From CADEED01 sp035995425 (GTDB lineage: Bacteria; Pseudomonadota; Gammaproteobacteria; Steroidobacterales; Steroidobacteraceae), in NCBI GenBank assembly GCA_035995425.1, contig DASYKM010000186.1, forward strand, positions 1 to 20,960: a stretch of 20,960 nt of DNA, written 5' to 3'. The notes beneath the pieces were generated by a model, which saw only the letters and a program-made list of their open reading frames with translations, made no database searches and was not told the DNA's origin. The position numbers were made by a program, and so were the translations under genes. Position 1 is the first letter of the stretch. The number at the start of each line of letters is the position of its first letter. This document shows positions 1 to 6,789 of this stretch, in pieces.

Positions 1-1518
1 CTCTCGGCCACCTTCGACATCAGCGGCAGCCCGCCGGACCTGCGCGAGATGCTCGCCGAACAATCCGTGGACGCGGACGACGAGCTCACCGTGCGGCGGG
101 TCATCGCCAGCGACGGCCGCTCGCGCGGCTATCTGAATGGCGTCTCGGTGCCGCTGCAGCTGCTGCGCGACGTGGGCACGCTGATCGTCGACATTCATGG
201 ACAACACGAATTTCAGTCACTGACGCGCGCCAATGCCCAGCGCGAACTTCTCGACGACTTCGGCGACAACCTCGAGCTCGCGAATTTGGTGCGCGAAGCT
301 CACAAAGTCTGGATCGCGCTCGTCAATCGCGCTGCCGAGCTCGAAGGCAAGGCGCAGAACCGCGATTCGCGCCTCGAATTGCTCAGGTTCCAGGTGAGCG
401 AGCTCAAGGCGCTCGACCTCAAGGAGGGTGAAGTCGCCCAACTCACCGAAGAGCGCACTCGCCATTCGAATCGGGGCCGCCTGGCCGAAGCGGCCCAGGC
501 CGCGGTCGGGCTGTTGTACGACTCCGATGAAGGCAACGCACACGCCACAGCATCGCGCGCGCTGGCCGGCATCAAAACGCTGTCGAGCGTCGATCAACGT
601 CTCGCCAAGGTCATCCCGATGGTGGATGAAGCCACTATCCAGATCCGCGAAGCGGCACGAGAGTTGTCGCGCTATCTCGAAACGCTCGACATCGATCCTG
701 CGCGCCAGGAAGAAGTGGAGCGCCGGCTCGCCGCGGTCGAGGAACTCAGCCGCAAGCATCGCGTGCAAACCTCGGAACTTGCCGGTCGCGCCGCCGTGCT
801 CGAGCAGGAACTCGCCGAGCTCGACACCGCCGACAACAATCTGACCCTGATCAAGAAGGCCCAGACAGAGGCGCTCGAGGCCTACCGCAAGTTGGCCACG
901 CAACTGTCGGCCGGACGGCAGACCTCGGCTCGCGCGCTATCGAAGGACATAACCGCCCGCATGCAGACACTCGGCATGGCCGGCGGCCGTTTCCTCATCG
1001 ACATCAATCAACCCAACGGCGAACCCGCCGCACATGGATTCGATGCCGTGGAATTCCGGGTCACCGCCAATCCAGGCCAGCCATTGCGACCCTTGGCCAA
1101 GGTGGCGTCGGGCGGGGAGCTGGCGCGTCTGTCGCTGGCGGTGCAAGTCGCCTGCGCCGCGCAGGACGCGCGTTGCATGGTGTTCGACGAGGTGGATTCG
1201 GGCGTCGGCGGTGCCGTGGCCGAAATCGTCGGCCGCGAGCTCAAGGCGCTCGGGTTCTCGGGGCAGGCGCTGTGCGTGACTCACCTGCCGCAAGTGGCGA
1301 GCCAGGGCCATCATCATCTGCGCGTCGCGAAGCTGACCGACGGCAAGACCACGCGCACCACCATCTCCGAGCTCACCATGGACGAACGCGCCGAGGAACT
1401 CGCGCGCATGTTAGGTGGCATGGAAGTCACCGGCAAAGCGCGTGAGCACGCGCGCGAGATGTTGCAGATGGCCGGCGGAGCGCCGCAGAAAGCGCGCGGC
1501 GCCAAGCGCAAGGCCTGA
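1..1518 (+). CDS. recN: DNA repair protein RecN (5' end outside window)
   Basis: SMC-like ATPase that organises broken DNA ends during recombinational repair in the cytoplasm. The open frame runs from base 1 without a start, so roughly the first 50 residues, including the Walker A P-loop, lie upstream; 505 codons are visible against about 550-560 for the family. Visible signatures are the N-lobe motif VDIHGQHEFQSL, a long charged coiled-coil middle, the ABC signature ASGGELARLSLA (bases about 1106-1141), Walker B CMVFDEVDSGVGG (about 1174-1212) and the H-loop CVTHLPQVA. The C-terminus is a basic Ala/Lys-rich tail. The ATG at base 49 is internal, because codons 1-16 before it also read as RecN sequence. 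It converges on fur with a 27-base gap and no strong terminator hairpin. The neighbourhood recN-fur-bamE is typical of gammaproteobacteria. I am very sure of the family. Confidence 0.97.
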   Translation, partial: LSATFDISGSPPDLREMLAEQSVDADDELTVRRVIASDGRSRGYLNGVSVPLQLLRDVGTLIVDIHGQHEFQSLTRANAQRELLDDFGDNLELANLVREAHKVWIALVNRAAELEGKAQNRDSRLELLRFQVSELKALDLKEGEVAQLTEERTRHSNRGRLAEAAQAAVGLLYDSDEGNAHATASRALAGIKTLSSVDQRLAKVIPMVDEATIQIREAARELSRYLETLDIDPARQEEVERRLAAVEELSRKHRVQTSELAGRAAVLEQELAELDTADNNLTLIKKAQTEALEAYRKLATQLSAGRQTSARALSKDITARMQTLGMAGGRFLIDINQPNGEPAAHGFDAVEFRVTANPGQPLRPLAKVASGGELARLSLAVQVACAAQDARCMVFDEVDSGVGGAVAEIVGRELKALGFSGQALCVTHLPQVASQGHHHLRVAKLTDGKTTRTTISELTMDERAEELARMLGGMEVTGKAREHAREMLQMAGGAPQKARGAKRKA

Positions 1519-1545
1519 CACCCGGGGCTTTCGCCCAGACCGAAA

Positions 1546-1995
1546 TCAGCTGATCTTGTGGGGCTTGGTGGCGACTTTCGCGGACGGGCAACCCGGCTTG
1601 CGGCAATGACCATACAGCGTCATGGCGTGGTCGCGTAACTCGTAGCCCAGGCGGGTGGCGATCTCTTCCTGGCGCTCTTCAATCGACTCGTCGATGAACT
1701 CTTCCACGCGGCCGCAGTCCAGACACACGATATGATCGTGATGCGTTCCCTGGTTGAGCTCGAACACGGCCATGCCGTCTTCAAAATGATGCCGCGACAC
1801 CAGCCCGGCGGCCTGGAACTGCGTGAGCACGCGATATACCGTCGCGAGGCCGATGTCCTCGTTCGACTCGATCAATCGCTTGTAGATGCCCTCGGCCGAC
1901 ATATGACGGGTCGGGCTGCCCTCGAGAATCTCGAGGATCTTCAGCCTGGGTCCCGTGACCTTCAGTCCGGCCTTGCGCAGATCTTTGCTTTCCAA
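1546..1995 (-). CDS. fur: Ferric uptake regulator Fur (TTG start)
   Basis: Iron-responsive dimeric repressor with an N-terminal winged helix and a C-terminal metal-binding dimerisation domain. The recognition-helix region reads DIGLATVYRVLTQF (residues 48-61). Metal-site residues are present: HHDH (85-88), C91-x2-C94 and a second pair C131-x4-C136, the E. coli pattern. I chose the TTG at 1995 because it gives 149 aa beginning ESKDLRKAGLKVTG, like the 148-aa E. coli protein, and has a GGAG about 9 nt upstream. The upstream ATG at 2061 would add 22 non-Fur residues and run into bamE on the other strand. It is divergent from bamE, with 41 bp between the starts. I see no convincing 19-bp Fur box in that gap. 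The family is certain and the start codon is likely. Confidence 0.96.
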   Translation of the reverse strand: MESKDLRKAGLKVTGPRLKILEILEGSPTRHMSAEGIYKRLIESNEDIGLATVYRVLTQFQAAGLVSRHHFEDGMAVFELNQGTHHDHIVCLDCGRVEEFIDESIEERQEEIATRLGYELRDHAMTLYGHCRKPGCPSAKVATKPHKIS

Positions 1996-2022
1996 GCCAG
2001 CAGTCTCCAGAAAATGATGCGG

Positions 2023-2028
2023 TATGAT
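2023..2028 (+). promoter_or_regulatory. Candidate -10 element for bamE
   Basis: TATGAT lies 8 nt before the bamE ATG at 2037, inside the 41-bp fur/bamE gap. A start site about 7 nt downstream would fall at about 2035, leaving an almost leaderless message, and no Shine-Dalgarno is visible before the ATG. No good -35 is seen. This is inference from pattern only. Confidence 0.4.
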
Positions 2029-2036
2029 GCGCCACC

Positions 2037-2564
2037 ATGAAACGCCTTGCACTACCCACAATTTTGCTCGCCGTTGGCGCGCTCCTCGCTTCCGGCTGTG
2101 TTTACAAGATGAACATTCAGCAGGGCAACTACCTCGTCGCCGACTCGGTCTCGCAGCTCAAGGAAGGCATGACGCGCAGCCAGGTGCGGTTCCTGCTCGG
2201 CACGCCGATGGTGCCCGTCGCTTTCAATGAAGATCGCTGGGACTACTACTACTTCTTCAGTTCGCAGAAATTCAAGGAGCCGCTCAAGCGCCGGCTGACT
2301 GTCTACTTCGCGGACGACAAGGTGCAGCGCTTCGAAAACCTGGGTGTTCCTACGCAGGCAGATCTCGATCAGCTCGATCGCGATCTTCGCAAGGCGATGG
2401 CCGACACCAAGAACAACCGCAAACAGGGCTTCTGGAAGCGTCACTTCTCTCGCGACAAACCGGCCAGCGAACCGGCACCTAGCGCTTCCGATCAGAAGCC
2501 CGATCCTGTGCCGCCCTCCGAGCCCGTTCCCGCGCCCGCCGGGACTCCTTCGGGTCCGACTTGA
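2037..2564 (+). CDS. bamE: Outer membrane assembly lipoprotein BamE (SmpA/OmlA family)
   Basis: Lipoprotein subunit of the BAM complex that inserts beta-barrel proteins into the outer membrane. The N-terminus is a lipoprotein signal peptide ending in the lipobox LASG-C with the lipidated Cys at residue 21. It is followed by the family motif INQGNYL-like IQQGNYLVAD (27-36), then KEGMTRSQVRFLLGTPM (42-58) and the DRWDYYYFF strand (66-74). The fold is over by about residue 115, near the usual length of about 113 aa. Here a charged then Pro/Ser/Ala-rich tail extends the protein to 175 aa. The last 86 bases are antisense to the 3' end of rnfH, so the tail and the RnfH tail share DNA. It is divergent from fur, the usual place for this gene. 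No Shine-Dalgarno is seen. Confidence 0.95.
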   Translation: MKRLALPTILLAVGALLASGCVYKMNIQQGNYLVADSVSQLKEGMTRSQVRFLLGTPMVPVAFNEDRWDYYYFFSSQKFKEPLKRRLTVYFADDKVQRFENLGVPTQADLDQLDRDLRKAMADTKNNRKQGFWKRHFSRDKPASEPAPSASDQKPDPVPPSEPVPAPAGTPSGPT

Positions 2565-2796
2565 GCGGCCGGTAGAGCTCGATCCGATCGCCGTCGCGCG
2601 GCACCGCGGACGCGTCACACAGTTCACCGAAAATTCCCACGTCGGAGCCCCACGGAACTTCGATTTCCAGTGCCTGGGCACTCGCCTGATCGCGAGCCTG
2701 GGTCAGTGCCTCGGCCACGGTCGCGCCGTCGGGCAGCACCACCTGCCACAACCACTGCCGCTCCGGCGTGGCAAACACAACAGTGCAATGCTTCAC
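2479..2796 (-). CDS. rnfH: RnfH family protein (UPF0125, ubiquitin-like fold)
   Basis: Small cytoplasmic protein of the RnfH/UPF0125 family, with a ubiquitin-like/MoaD-like beta-grasp fold. The exact role is unclear: homologues are found next to rnf genes or with ratA. Visible family marks are the N-terminal strand TVVFATPERQWLWQVVLPDGATV, the segment VGIFGELCDASAVPRDGDRIELYRPL and the basic tail KSDPKESRRARERARRAAQ. The length is 105 aa, normal for the family plus a basic tail. It starts with GTG at 2796, 11 nt after the ratA stop, so ratA-rnfH is almost certainly one transcript; no other start fits. The last 28 codons overlap the bamE 3' end antisense (2479-2564). The family is confident, the function is not. 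Confidence 0.92.
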   Translation of the reverse strand: MKHCTVVFATPERQWLWQVVLPDGATVAEALTQARDQASAQALEIEVPWGSDVGIFGELCDASAVPRDGDRIELYRPLKSDPKESRRARERARRAAQDRASDRKR

Positions 2797-2807
2797 CGTG
2801 GATGTCT

Positions 2808-3242
2808 CTAGCTAGTCTTCGTATCGCGGGCGCGCTTGACGAATGCGTCGACCAGCGAGGCAGCCGTATCCTCGAACAGCGACTCGAACAAGGTACCGGC
2901 CAGGCGGTTGGCGAACTCGAATCGCATCTCGAGCTCGACGCGGCACCCGAGATCGCCGAGAGGCGTCAATGTCCACAAGCCCTCGAGCACGCGGAAGGGT
3001 CCGCTGACGAACTGCATCAGCACGCGCTTGTCGGGCTCGAGCAGGTTGCGCGTGGTGAACTCGGCGCGCAGCGGGCCGCGCTTGATATTGAGCGTCGCCA
3101 CCACCTCGGACTCCTTGCGCGAATCGACGCGCGCGGCCGCGCACCAGGGCACGAACTCCGGATACCGCTCGATGTCATTGATGAGCGCATACATTCGCGC
3201 CGGCGACTCCGCGATCAACGCAGACCGTTTCACTTCACGCAT
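2808..3242 (-). CDS. ratA: RatA-type START-domain protein (type II toxin RatA / COQ10-like)
   Basis: A 144-aa polyketide-cyclase/START-fold protein (YfjG/RatA, related to the ubiquinone-binding COQ10). In E. coli RatA was described as blocking 70S ribosome association; a role with ubiquinone is the alternative view. Family features are YALINDIERYPEFVPWC (18-34), the central LNIKRGPLRAEFTTRN, VSGPFRVLEGLWTLTPLG and the C-terminal helix LFESLFEDTAASLVDAFVKRAR. It starts with ATG at 3242 with no clear Shine-Dalgarno. The 59-bp gap to smpB (3243-3301) has an AT-rich patch TTTAATTTAAATT only about 7 nt from this start, a plausible -10. It is divergent from smpB and heads an operon with rnfH, the conserved gammaproteobacterial order. 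Confidence 0.95.
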   Translation of the reverse strand: MREVKRSALIAESPARMYALINDIERYPEFVPWCAAARVDSRKESEVVATLNIKRGPLRAEFTTRNLLEPDKRVLMQFVSGPFRVLEGLWTLTPLGDLGCRVELEMRFEFANRLAGTLFESLFEDTAASLVDAFVKRARDTKTS

Positions 3243-3276
3243 GGCGCCAATTTAAATTAAACGAGGGTCGCGCGGG

Positions 3277-3282
3277 TACAAT
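3277..3282 (+). promoter_or_regulatory. Candidate -10 element for smpB
   Basis: TACAAT followed by GCCCGCC, a context often seen before housekeeping genes in this group. A start site near 3289 would exclude the ATG at 3281 as the translation start and favour the ATG at 3302. On the other strand the same bases overlap a TTGTAC that could act as -35 for ratA, so the divergent promoters may interlock. No strong -35 is seen for smpB. Confidence 0.45.
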
Positions 3283-3301
3283 GCCCGCCAGCAGTTGCGC
3301 C

Positions 3302-3802
3302 ATGACCAAGACAGACAACAAGCCAGCCAAGAGCAAGCCCGACCGGAAGGAGCCCGCGCGAGTCATCGCCGAGAATCGCCGGGCGCGCTATGACTACTTC
3401 ATCGAAGAACGGCTCGAAGCCGGGCTCGTTCTTCAGGGCTGGGAAGTCAAATCCATGCGCGCCGGCAAGGCGCAGGTGGCCGAGGCCTACGTGTATCTCA
3501 AGGAAGGCGAGGCATTCCTGTTTGGCGCAAACATCACGCCGCTCAAGACCGCCTCCACGCATCTCGTGCCCGAGCCAATGCGCACGCGCAAACTATTGCT
3601 CAACAAGTCCGAGCTGTCGCGCCTCGTTGGCAGCGTGGAACGCAAGGGCTACACCCTCGTGCCCCTCGATCTTCACTGGAAGGATGGCCGTGCCAAGCTC
3701 GAAATCGGCCTCGCCAAGGGCAAGAAGCAGCACGACAAGCGCGCCACCGAAAAGGACCGCGACTGGCAGCGCGACAAGGCCCGCGTGATGCGGGGCCGCT
3801 GA
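3302..3802 (+). CDS. smpB: SsrA-binding protein SmpB
   Basis: Binds tmRNA and delivers it to stalled ribosomes for trans-translation. The OB-fold barrel is visible as ENRRARYDYFIEERLEAGLVL, GWEVKSMRAGKAQVAEAYV (47-63), LFGANITPL and RKLLLNKSEL, followed by GYTLVPLDLHWKDGRAKLEIGLAKGKK. The essential basic C-terminal tail KRATEKDRDWQRDKARVMR is intact. From the ATG at 3302 the protein is 166 aa, near the usual 160. An in-frame ATG at 3281 would add MPASSCA, but it sits on the likely -10 element. A Lys-rich N-terminal extension precedes the core. The ssrA gene begins 55 nt downstream, so partner protein and RNA lie side by side, as in many proteobacteria. Confidence 0.96.
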   Translation: MTKTDNKPAKSKPDRKEPARVIAENRRARYDYFIEERLEAGLVLQGWEVKSMRAGKAQVAEAYVYLKEGEAFLFGANITPLKTASTHLVPEPMRTRKLLLNKSELSRLVGSVERKGYTLVPLDLHWKDGRAKLEIGLAKGKKQHDKRATEKDRDWQRDKARVMRGR

Positions 3803-3811
3803 GCCAAACTC

Positions 3812-3843
3812 TTGCAGACGGCCGCCCGGCCCGCATGTATGCT
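3812..3843 (+). promoter_or_regulatory. Weak candidate ssrA promoter
   Basis: TTGCAG (3812-3817) and TATGCT (3838-3843) precede the tmRNA 5' end by about 15 nt, allowing a short RNase P-trimmed leader. The spacer of 20 bp is too long for a good sigma-70 promoter, so the -35 assignment is doubtful; the -10 is more likely real. Confidence 0.3.
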
Positions 3844-3857
3844 GCCATCTCCTTTAC

Positions 3858-4209
3858 GGGGGCGACCGGTTTCGACGTGGGTAGTGAACCGTAAGAGGCG
3901 TACCGAGGCGCATGGCCCTCGTTAAAAACTTTGCACTTCATAGTTGCCAACGACGACAACTACGCACTAGCCGCCTAATCGCGGTTGCCCTCAGACCAGT
4001 TGGTGCCTATGCCGCTGAATCTGGGGTAGCGCTCATAGGATCGCGTTTCCGTGTGCTACTGGCGGAATCGTTAAGAGTCACAGTCGCTGGCTGAGCGTTT
4101 TCCCTGCTCTTCGGGTAGCGTGAGGCGAGAAAACAAAGAAGCAGCTACGTACGTAGAGTCTTACGTCTAACGCTTGCGGACGCGGGTTCAATTCCCGCCG
4201 CCTCCACCA
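3858..4209 (+). ncRNA. ssrA: Transfer-messenger RNA (tmRNA, ssrA)
   Basis: One-piece tmRNA of 352 nt that rescues stalled ribosomes and tags the peptide for proteolysis. The 5' end GGGGGCG pairs with CGCCTCC (4199-4205) as the acceptor stem, with one G-U pair, and is followed by the conserved ACCGGTTTCGACG and by an encoded ACCA (4206-4209). The T arm is GCGGG-TTCAATT-CCCGC (4182-4198). The tag frame resumes at GCC 3946 and reads ANDDNYALAA, ending at TAA 3976-3978; E. coli has ANDENYALAA. The bases between form the usual pseudoknot region. It partners smpB, 55 nt upstream. Protein-coding frames predicted inside it are artefacts. End coordinates are set by the acceptor pairing and are confident to a base or two. 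Confidence 0.97.
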
Positions 4210-4212
4210 ATT

Positions 4213-4236
4213 TCGCGGGAGTTCCGGCTCCCGCGA
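4213..4236 (+). terminator. Hairpin just downstream of ssrA
   Basis: TCGCGGGAG and CTCCCGCGA form a perfect 9-bp stem around the 6-nt loop TTCCGG, starting 3 nt after the tmRNA CCA end. No U-tract follows, so it may terminate or block 3' exonucleases rather than act as a classic intrinsic terminator. Confidence 0.5.
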
Positions 4237-4254
4237 GCGAGCATCAATCGGCCG

Positions 4255-5250
4255 ATGTATCAACCTCATGCGGTGAACAGATTCCGCGCGTTCGCCCTCG
4301 CATTCCTGCTGTGCATCCTGAACGAACGCGGCGCGTTCGCCAAAGACGCGTTCGTCGACCTCACGTTCGTGGGCGACGTGATGGTGGCGGAAGAACCCGG
4401 TGCACTGATCGAAGCGGGTACCGACCCGTTCGCGGGACTGGCGAAATACCTCGGTGCGAAACGTTTGCGCATCGCCAATCTCGAATGCGTGATCGCCACC
4501 GGCGGCACGGCGGAGGTCAAGCCGTTCACTTTCCGCGCGCACCCGCGCACCATCCCCGCGATCCAGAAATACTTCGACGGCGTCAGCGTCGCGAACAATC
4601 ACTCCGGTGACTTCGGCAAGCAGGCCTTCGCCGAACAGCTCGGATTGTTGGAAGCCGCGCGCCTGCCCTGGTTTGGCGGCGGCCGCGATCTCGCCCGGGC
4701 TCATGAGCCCTGGATCGTGGAGCGCAACGGATTGCGCATCGCATTCCTCGGCTACGTGGAATTCAAGCCCCGTTCGTTCGAAGCCGGCGCGTCGACCTCG
4801 GGGGTTGCCTGGAGCGGCGAGGACGAACACGTGCTGCGCGACATTCGTGACGCGCGCGTCAAGTATCACGCGGACCTCGTCATTCCCTTCATGCACTGGG
4901 GATGGGAAGACGAAGGCACTCCGAGCGAGCGCCAGCGCATGTTCGCGCGCCTCATGCTCGATGCGGGCGCCGACCTGGTCGTCGGGTCCCATCCACACGT
5001 CACGCAGGGGGCCGAGAGCTACCACGGCAAGCCCATCGTCTACAGTCTCGGTAATTTCCTGTTCAACGGGTTCGACACCGAAGCCACCACCACCGGCTGG
5101 ATGCTGGAAGCACGTGTCGGCAAGGCGGGTGTCACGGAGTGGCGCACGCGCGTCGTACGGCTCGCGGCCAATGGCGTGCCACGACTGGATCCCGGCGCCT
5201 CGAGCCCCTGTGGCGACGCGCGCAGCGACGAGGTGCGCCAATGCAAGTGA
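4255..5250 (+). CDS. CapA-family metallophosphatase, exported
   Basis: CapA/PgsA-type calcineurin-like metallophosphoesterase (331 aa). The family is named for poly-gamma-glutamate capsule proteins, but most members have no proven substrate. Metal-site motifs follow in order: FVGDVM (38-43), NLECVIATGG (75-84), VANNHSGDFG (112-121), MHWGWEDE (213-220), GSHPHV (244-249) and YSLGNFLF (263-270). The N-terminus has a hydrophobic stretch, FALAFLLCIL, ending GAFA-KD, a likely signal peptide for the periplasm. I start at ATG 4255 after the ssrA hairpin; GTG at 4273 is an alternative, and the frame's longer upstream extension lies inside tmRNA. No clear ribosome site is seen. The stop overlaps the next gene by 10 nt, so both are co-translated. 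There are no pgsB/C capsule partners nearby, so a capsule role is not supported. Confidence 0.9.
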   Translation: MYQPHAVNRFRAFALAFLLCILNERGAFAKDAFVDLTFVGDVMVAEEPGALIEAGTDPFAGLAKYLGAKRLRIANLECVIATGGTAEVKPFTFRAHPRTIPAIQKYFDGVSVANNHSGDFGKQAFAEQLGLLEAARLPWFGGGRDLARAHEPWIVERNGLRIAFLGYVEFKPRSFEAGASTSGVAWSGEDEHVLRDIRDARVKYHADLVIPFMHWGWEDEGTPSERQRMFARLMLDAGADLVVGSHPHVTQGAESYHGKPIVYSLGNFLFNGFDTEATTTGWMLEARVGKAGVTEWRTRVVRLAANGVPRLDPGASSPCGDARSDEVRQCK

Positions 5251-5621
5251 AGCACGCCTGGTTGTTAGCCGCCTGCCTCGCGGCGCCCGCGGCCGCGGAC
5301 TCGGTGAGCTGCCACATCATTTACGGCGGCGAGAATTTCCCGGTGCTCGCGCGACCCACTGACGACCCTTACTCGGTGAAGGGCCAGAAGATCGGGCGCT
5401 ACTTCGAATTCAAGGTCGCGTACGTGACTTCGCCCGCCGATCTTTCCGCGATCAGCGTCTACGTGTACGCGACTTCGAGCGGAGAATCCGTGCTGGTGCA
5501 CCAGGCGAAGTATCCGGTCGCCATCAAGAACGCCGCCGCATGGGGCTTCACCGGCTTCAACTACGTGTACGAGCCCAGCAAGAGCAGCGAGCTGCAGTAC
5601 TGGTGCGAGAAGTCGGACTAA
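5241..5621 (+). CDS. Small secreted protein of unknown function
   Basis: A 126-aa protein I do not recognise. Residues 1-19 (MQVKHAWLLAACLAAPAAA) form a clear Sec signal peptide with an AAA-D cleavage site. The mature part of about 107 residues is rich in Tyr, Val and Ser, with beta-strand-like stretches (RYFEFKVAYVTS, ISVYVYATSS, FTGFNYVYE). It has two Cys, one near each end (SVSCH and QYWCEKSD), that could form a disulfide. The ATG overlaps the end of the CapA-like gene by 10 nt and has GAGG 7 nt upstream, so translation is coupled. This suggests a periplasmic partner or product of the same pathway, but nothing more can be said. Confidence 0.8.
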   Translation: MQVKHAWLLAACLAAPAAADSVSCHIIYGGENFPVLARPTDDPYSVKGQKIGRYFEFKVAYVTSPADLSAISVYVYATSSGESVLVHQAKYPVAIKNAAAWGFTGFNYVYEPSKSSELQYWCEKSD

Positions 5622-5630
5622 TGGGCCGCT

Positions 5631-5855
5631 TCAGGAGCTCAACCACCACGCGCGGAATTCATCGATGTTGATGCGGCTGTTCTGGTTCGTATCGGTCTCG
5701 GTGAATCCGATTCGCAACTCCGCCTCGGACATGCCGGCATCGAGCTCGCGCACCAGCGCCTTGAACTCGGTGAAGTTGATCTGCCCGTCGTTGTCCTGAT
5801 CCGCCTGCGCGAACAGCGCGTCGATCTCCGCAATTTCCTCAGCTTTGCCGACCAT
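5631..5855 (-). CDS. Two-EF-hand calcium-binding mini-protein
   Basis: A 74-aa cytoplasmic-looking protein consisting of little more than an EF-hand pair. Loop 1 is DQDNDGQINFTE (19-30), fully canonical with Asp at 1, 3 and 5, Gly at 6 and Glu at 12. Loop 2 is DTNQNSRINIDE (55-66), with Ser instead of Gly at position 6 but intact ligands. No signal peptide is seen. I start at the ATG at 5855 because GGAGG lies 5 nt upstream; an ATG at 5867 would add four residues. The gene overlaps the nitrilase 3' end by 17 nt in another frame, so it is translationally coupled as the last gene of a three-gene operon. It ends 9 nt from the convergent secreted-protein gene. Calcium binding is inferred from the loops. 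Confidence 0.88.
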   Translation of the reverse strand: MVGKAEEIAEIDALFAQADQDNDGQINFTEFKALVRELDAGMSEAELRIGFTETDTNQNSRINIDEFRAWWLSS

Positions 5856-6789
5856 TCCTGCCTCCATGCGCGGATTGTGTGGAACCGTCGTAGGTAGTCA
5901 GCGCGCCGTACAGCTCCGGCCGCCGGTCGCGGAACACGAACCAGTTGTTGCGCAGCTCGGCGTTAGCCGCGAGATCGAATTTCGCGGTGAGTACGGCCTC
6001 GCCCTCTTCGCCGGCCTCGGCGATCTTCGCCCCGGTCGAATCGGCGATGAAGCTCGAGCCGTAGAACTTGATGTAGAGCCCTTCCGGATCCTGCAGCGCG
6101 CGCTCGGTGCCAATGCGGTTCGAGACGATGACCGGCGTTAGGTTGGCGGCGGCGTGCCCCTGCTGCGTGCGCTGCCAGTGGTCGCGGGAATTCACGGGCA
6201 GCGCCGGCGGCGGTTCGCTGCCGATGGCGGTCGGGTAGAACAACAACTCCGCTCCCATGAGCGCCATGACGCGCGCGCACTCCGGAAACCATTGGTCCCA
6301 GCAAATGCCGACGCCGATACGCGCGTACTTCGTGTTCCACACCTTGAACCCGGTGTCGCCCGGGCTGAAGTAGTTCTTCTCCTGGTAGCCCGGGCCGTTC
6401 GGGATGTGCGCCTTGCGATAGACACCGAGGTTGGTGCCGTCGGCGTCGAGAATGGCGATGGAATTGAAATACGAGTTGTTGGCCTTCTCGAAGAAGCTGA
6501 TGGGCAGCACGACGTCGAGCTCGCGCGCGATCTTCGTGAAGTGCGCGATGGCGCGGTTTTCGGCAACCGTCGTGGCAATGCGCAGGTGCCGCGAATCCTG
6601 CTCGATGCAGAAGTACGGTGTCTCGAACAATTCCTGGATCAGGATGATGTGCGCACCCTGCTTGGCGGCCTGGCGCACCAGCTTCTCGGCGACCGCGATG
6701 TTCGCCTCGACATCCCAGCCACAGGCGAACTGCATCGCCGCGACCACGACTTCACGTTTCGGACGATGCAGATGCGCGGGAGCGCTCAT
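5839..6789 (-). CDS. aguB: Carbon-nitrogen hydrolase, N-carbamoylputrescine amidase-like
   Basis: Nitrilase-superfamily amidase of 316 aa, closest by eye to AguB, which hydrolyses N-carbamoylputrescine to putrescine, CO2 and ammonia in the agmatine route to polyamines. The Glu-Lys-Cys triad is visible: E53 in QELFETPYFC, K126 in YRKAHIPNGPGYQEK and C163 in GICWDQWFPE. The downstream segment GHAAANLTPVIVSNRIG and the C-terminal NNWFVFRDRRPELYG also fit. The ATG overlaps the stop of the upstream dehydrogenase as ATGA, so translation is coupled, and the 3' end overlaps the EF-hand gene by 17 nt. The usual partner agmatine deiminase (aguA) is not in this window, so the substrate in this operon is an open question. 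Confidence 0.88.
   Translation of the reverse strand: MSAPAHLHRPKREVVVAAMQFACGWDVEANIAVAEKLVRQAAKQGAHIILIQELFETPYFCIEQDSRHLRIATTVAENRAIAHFTKIARELDVVLPISFFEKANNSYFNSIAILDADGTNLGVYRKAHIPNGPGYQEKNYFSPGDTGFKVWNTKYARIGVGICWDQWFPECARVMALMGAELLFYPTAIGSEPPPALPVNSRDHWQRTQQGHAAANLTPVIVSNRIGTERALQDPEGLYIKFYGSSFIADSTGAKIAEAGEEGEAVLTAKFDLAANAELRNNWFVFRDRRPELYGALTTYDGSTQSAHGGRNGRQS

Noticed and set aside
2010..2030. Possible Fur box in the fur/bamE gap
   Set aside because: Only two loose AATGAT/TATGAT repeats are present; the 19-bp GATAATGATAATCATTATC pattern is not met.
3912..4094. 60-codon frame inside tmRNA
   Set aside because: It lies wholly within the structured tmRNA and is in a different reading frame from the real tag.
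4145..4156. Perfect palindrome CTACGTACGTAG
   Set aside because: It lies in the 3' part of tmRNA, so RNA structure explains it better than a DNA-binding site.
4180..4260. tmRNA 3' end as a possible integration site
   Set aside because: ssrA is a common phage/island target, but no integrase, repeated att copy or base-composition change follows it.
4078..5241. 387-codon open frame on the minus strand
   Set aside because: It is a mirror of the CapA-like gene and tmRNA in high-GC DNA; no protein family is recognisable, while the plus strand has full metallophosphatase motifs.
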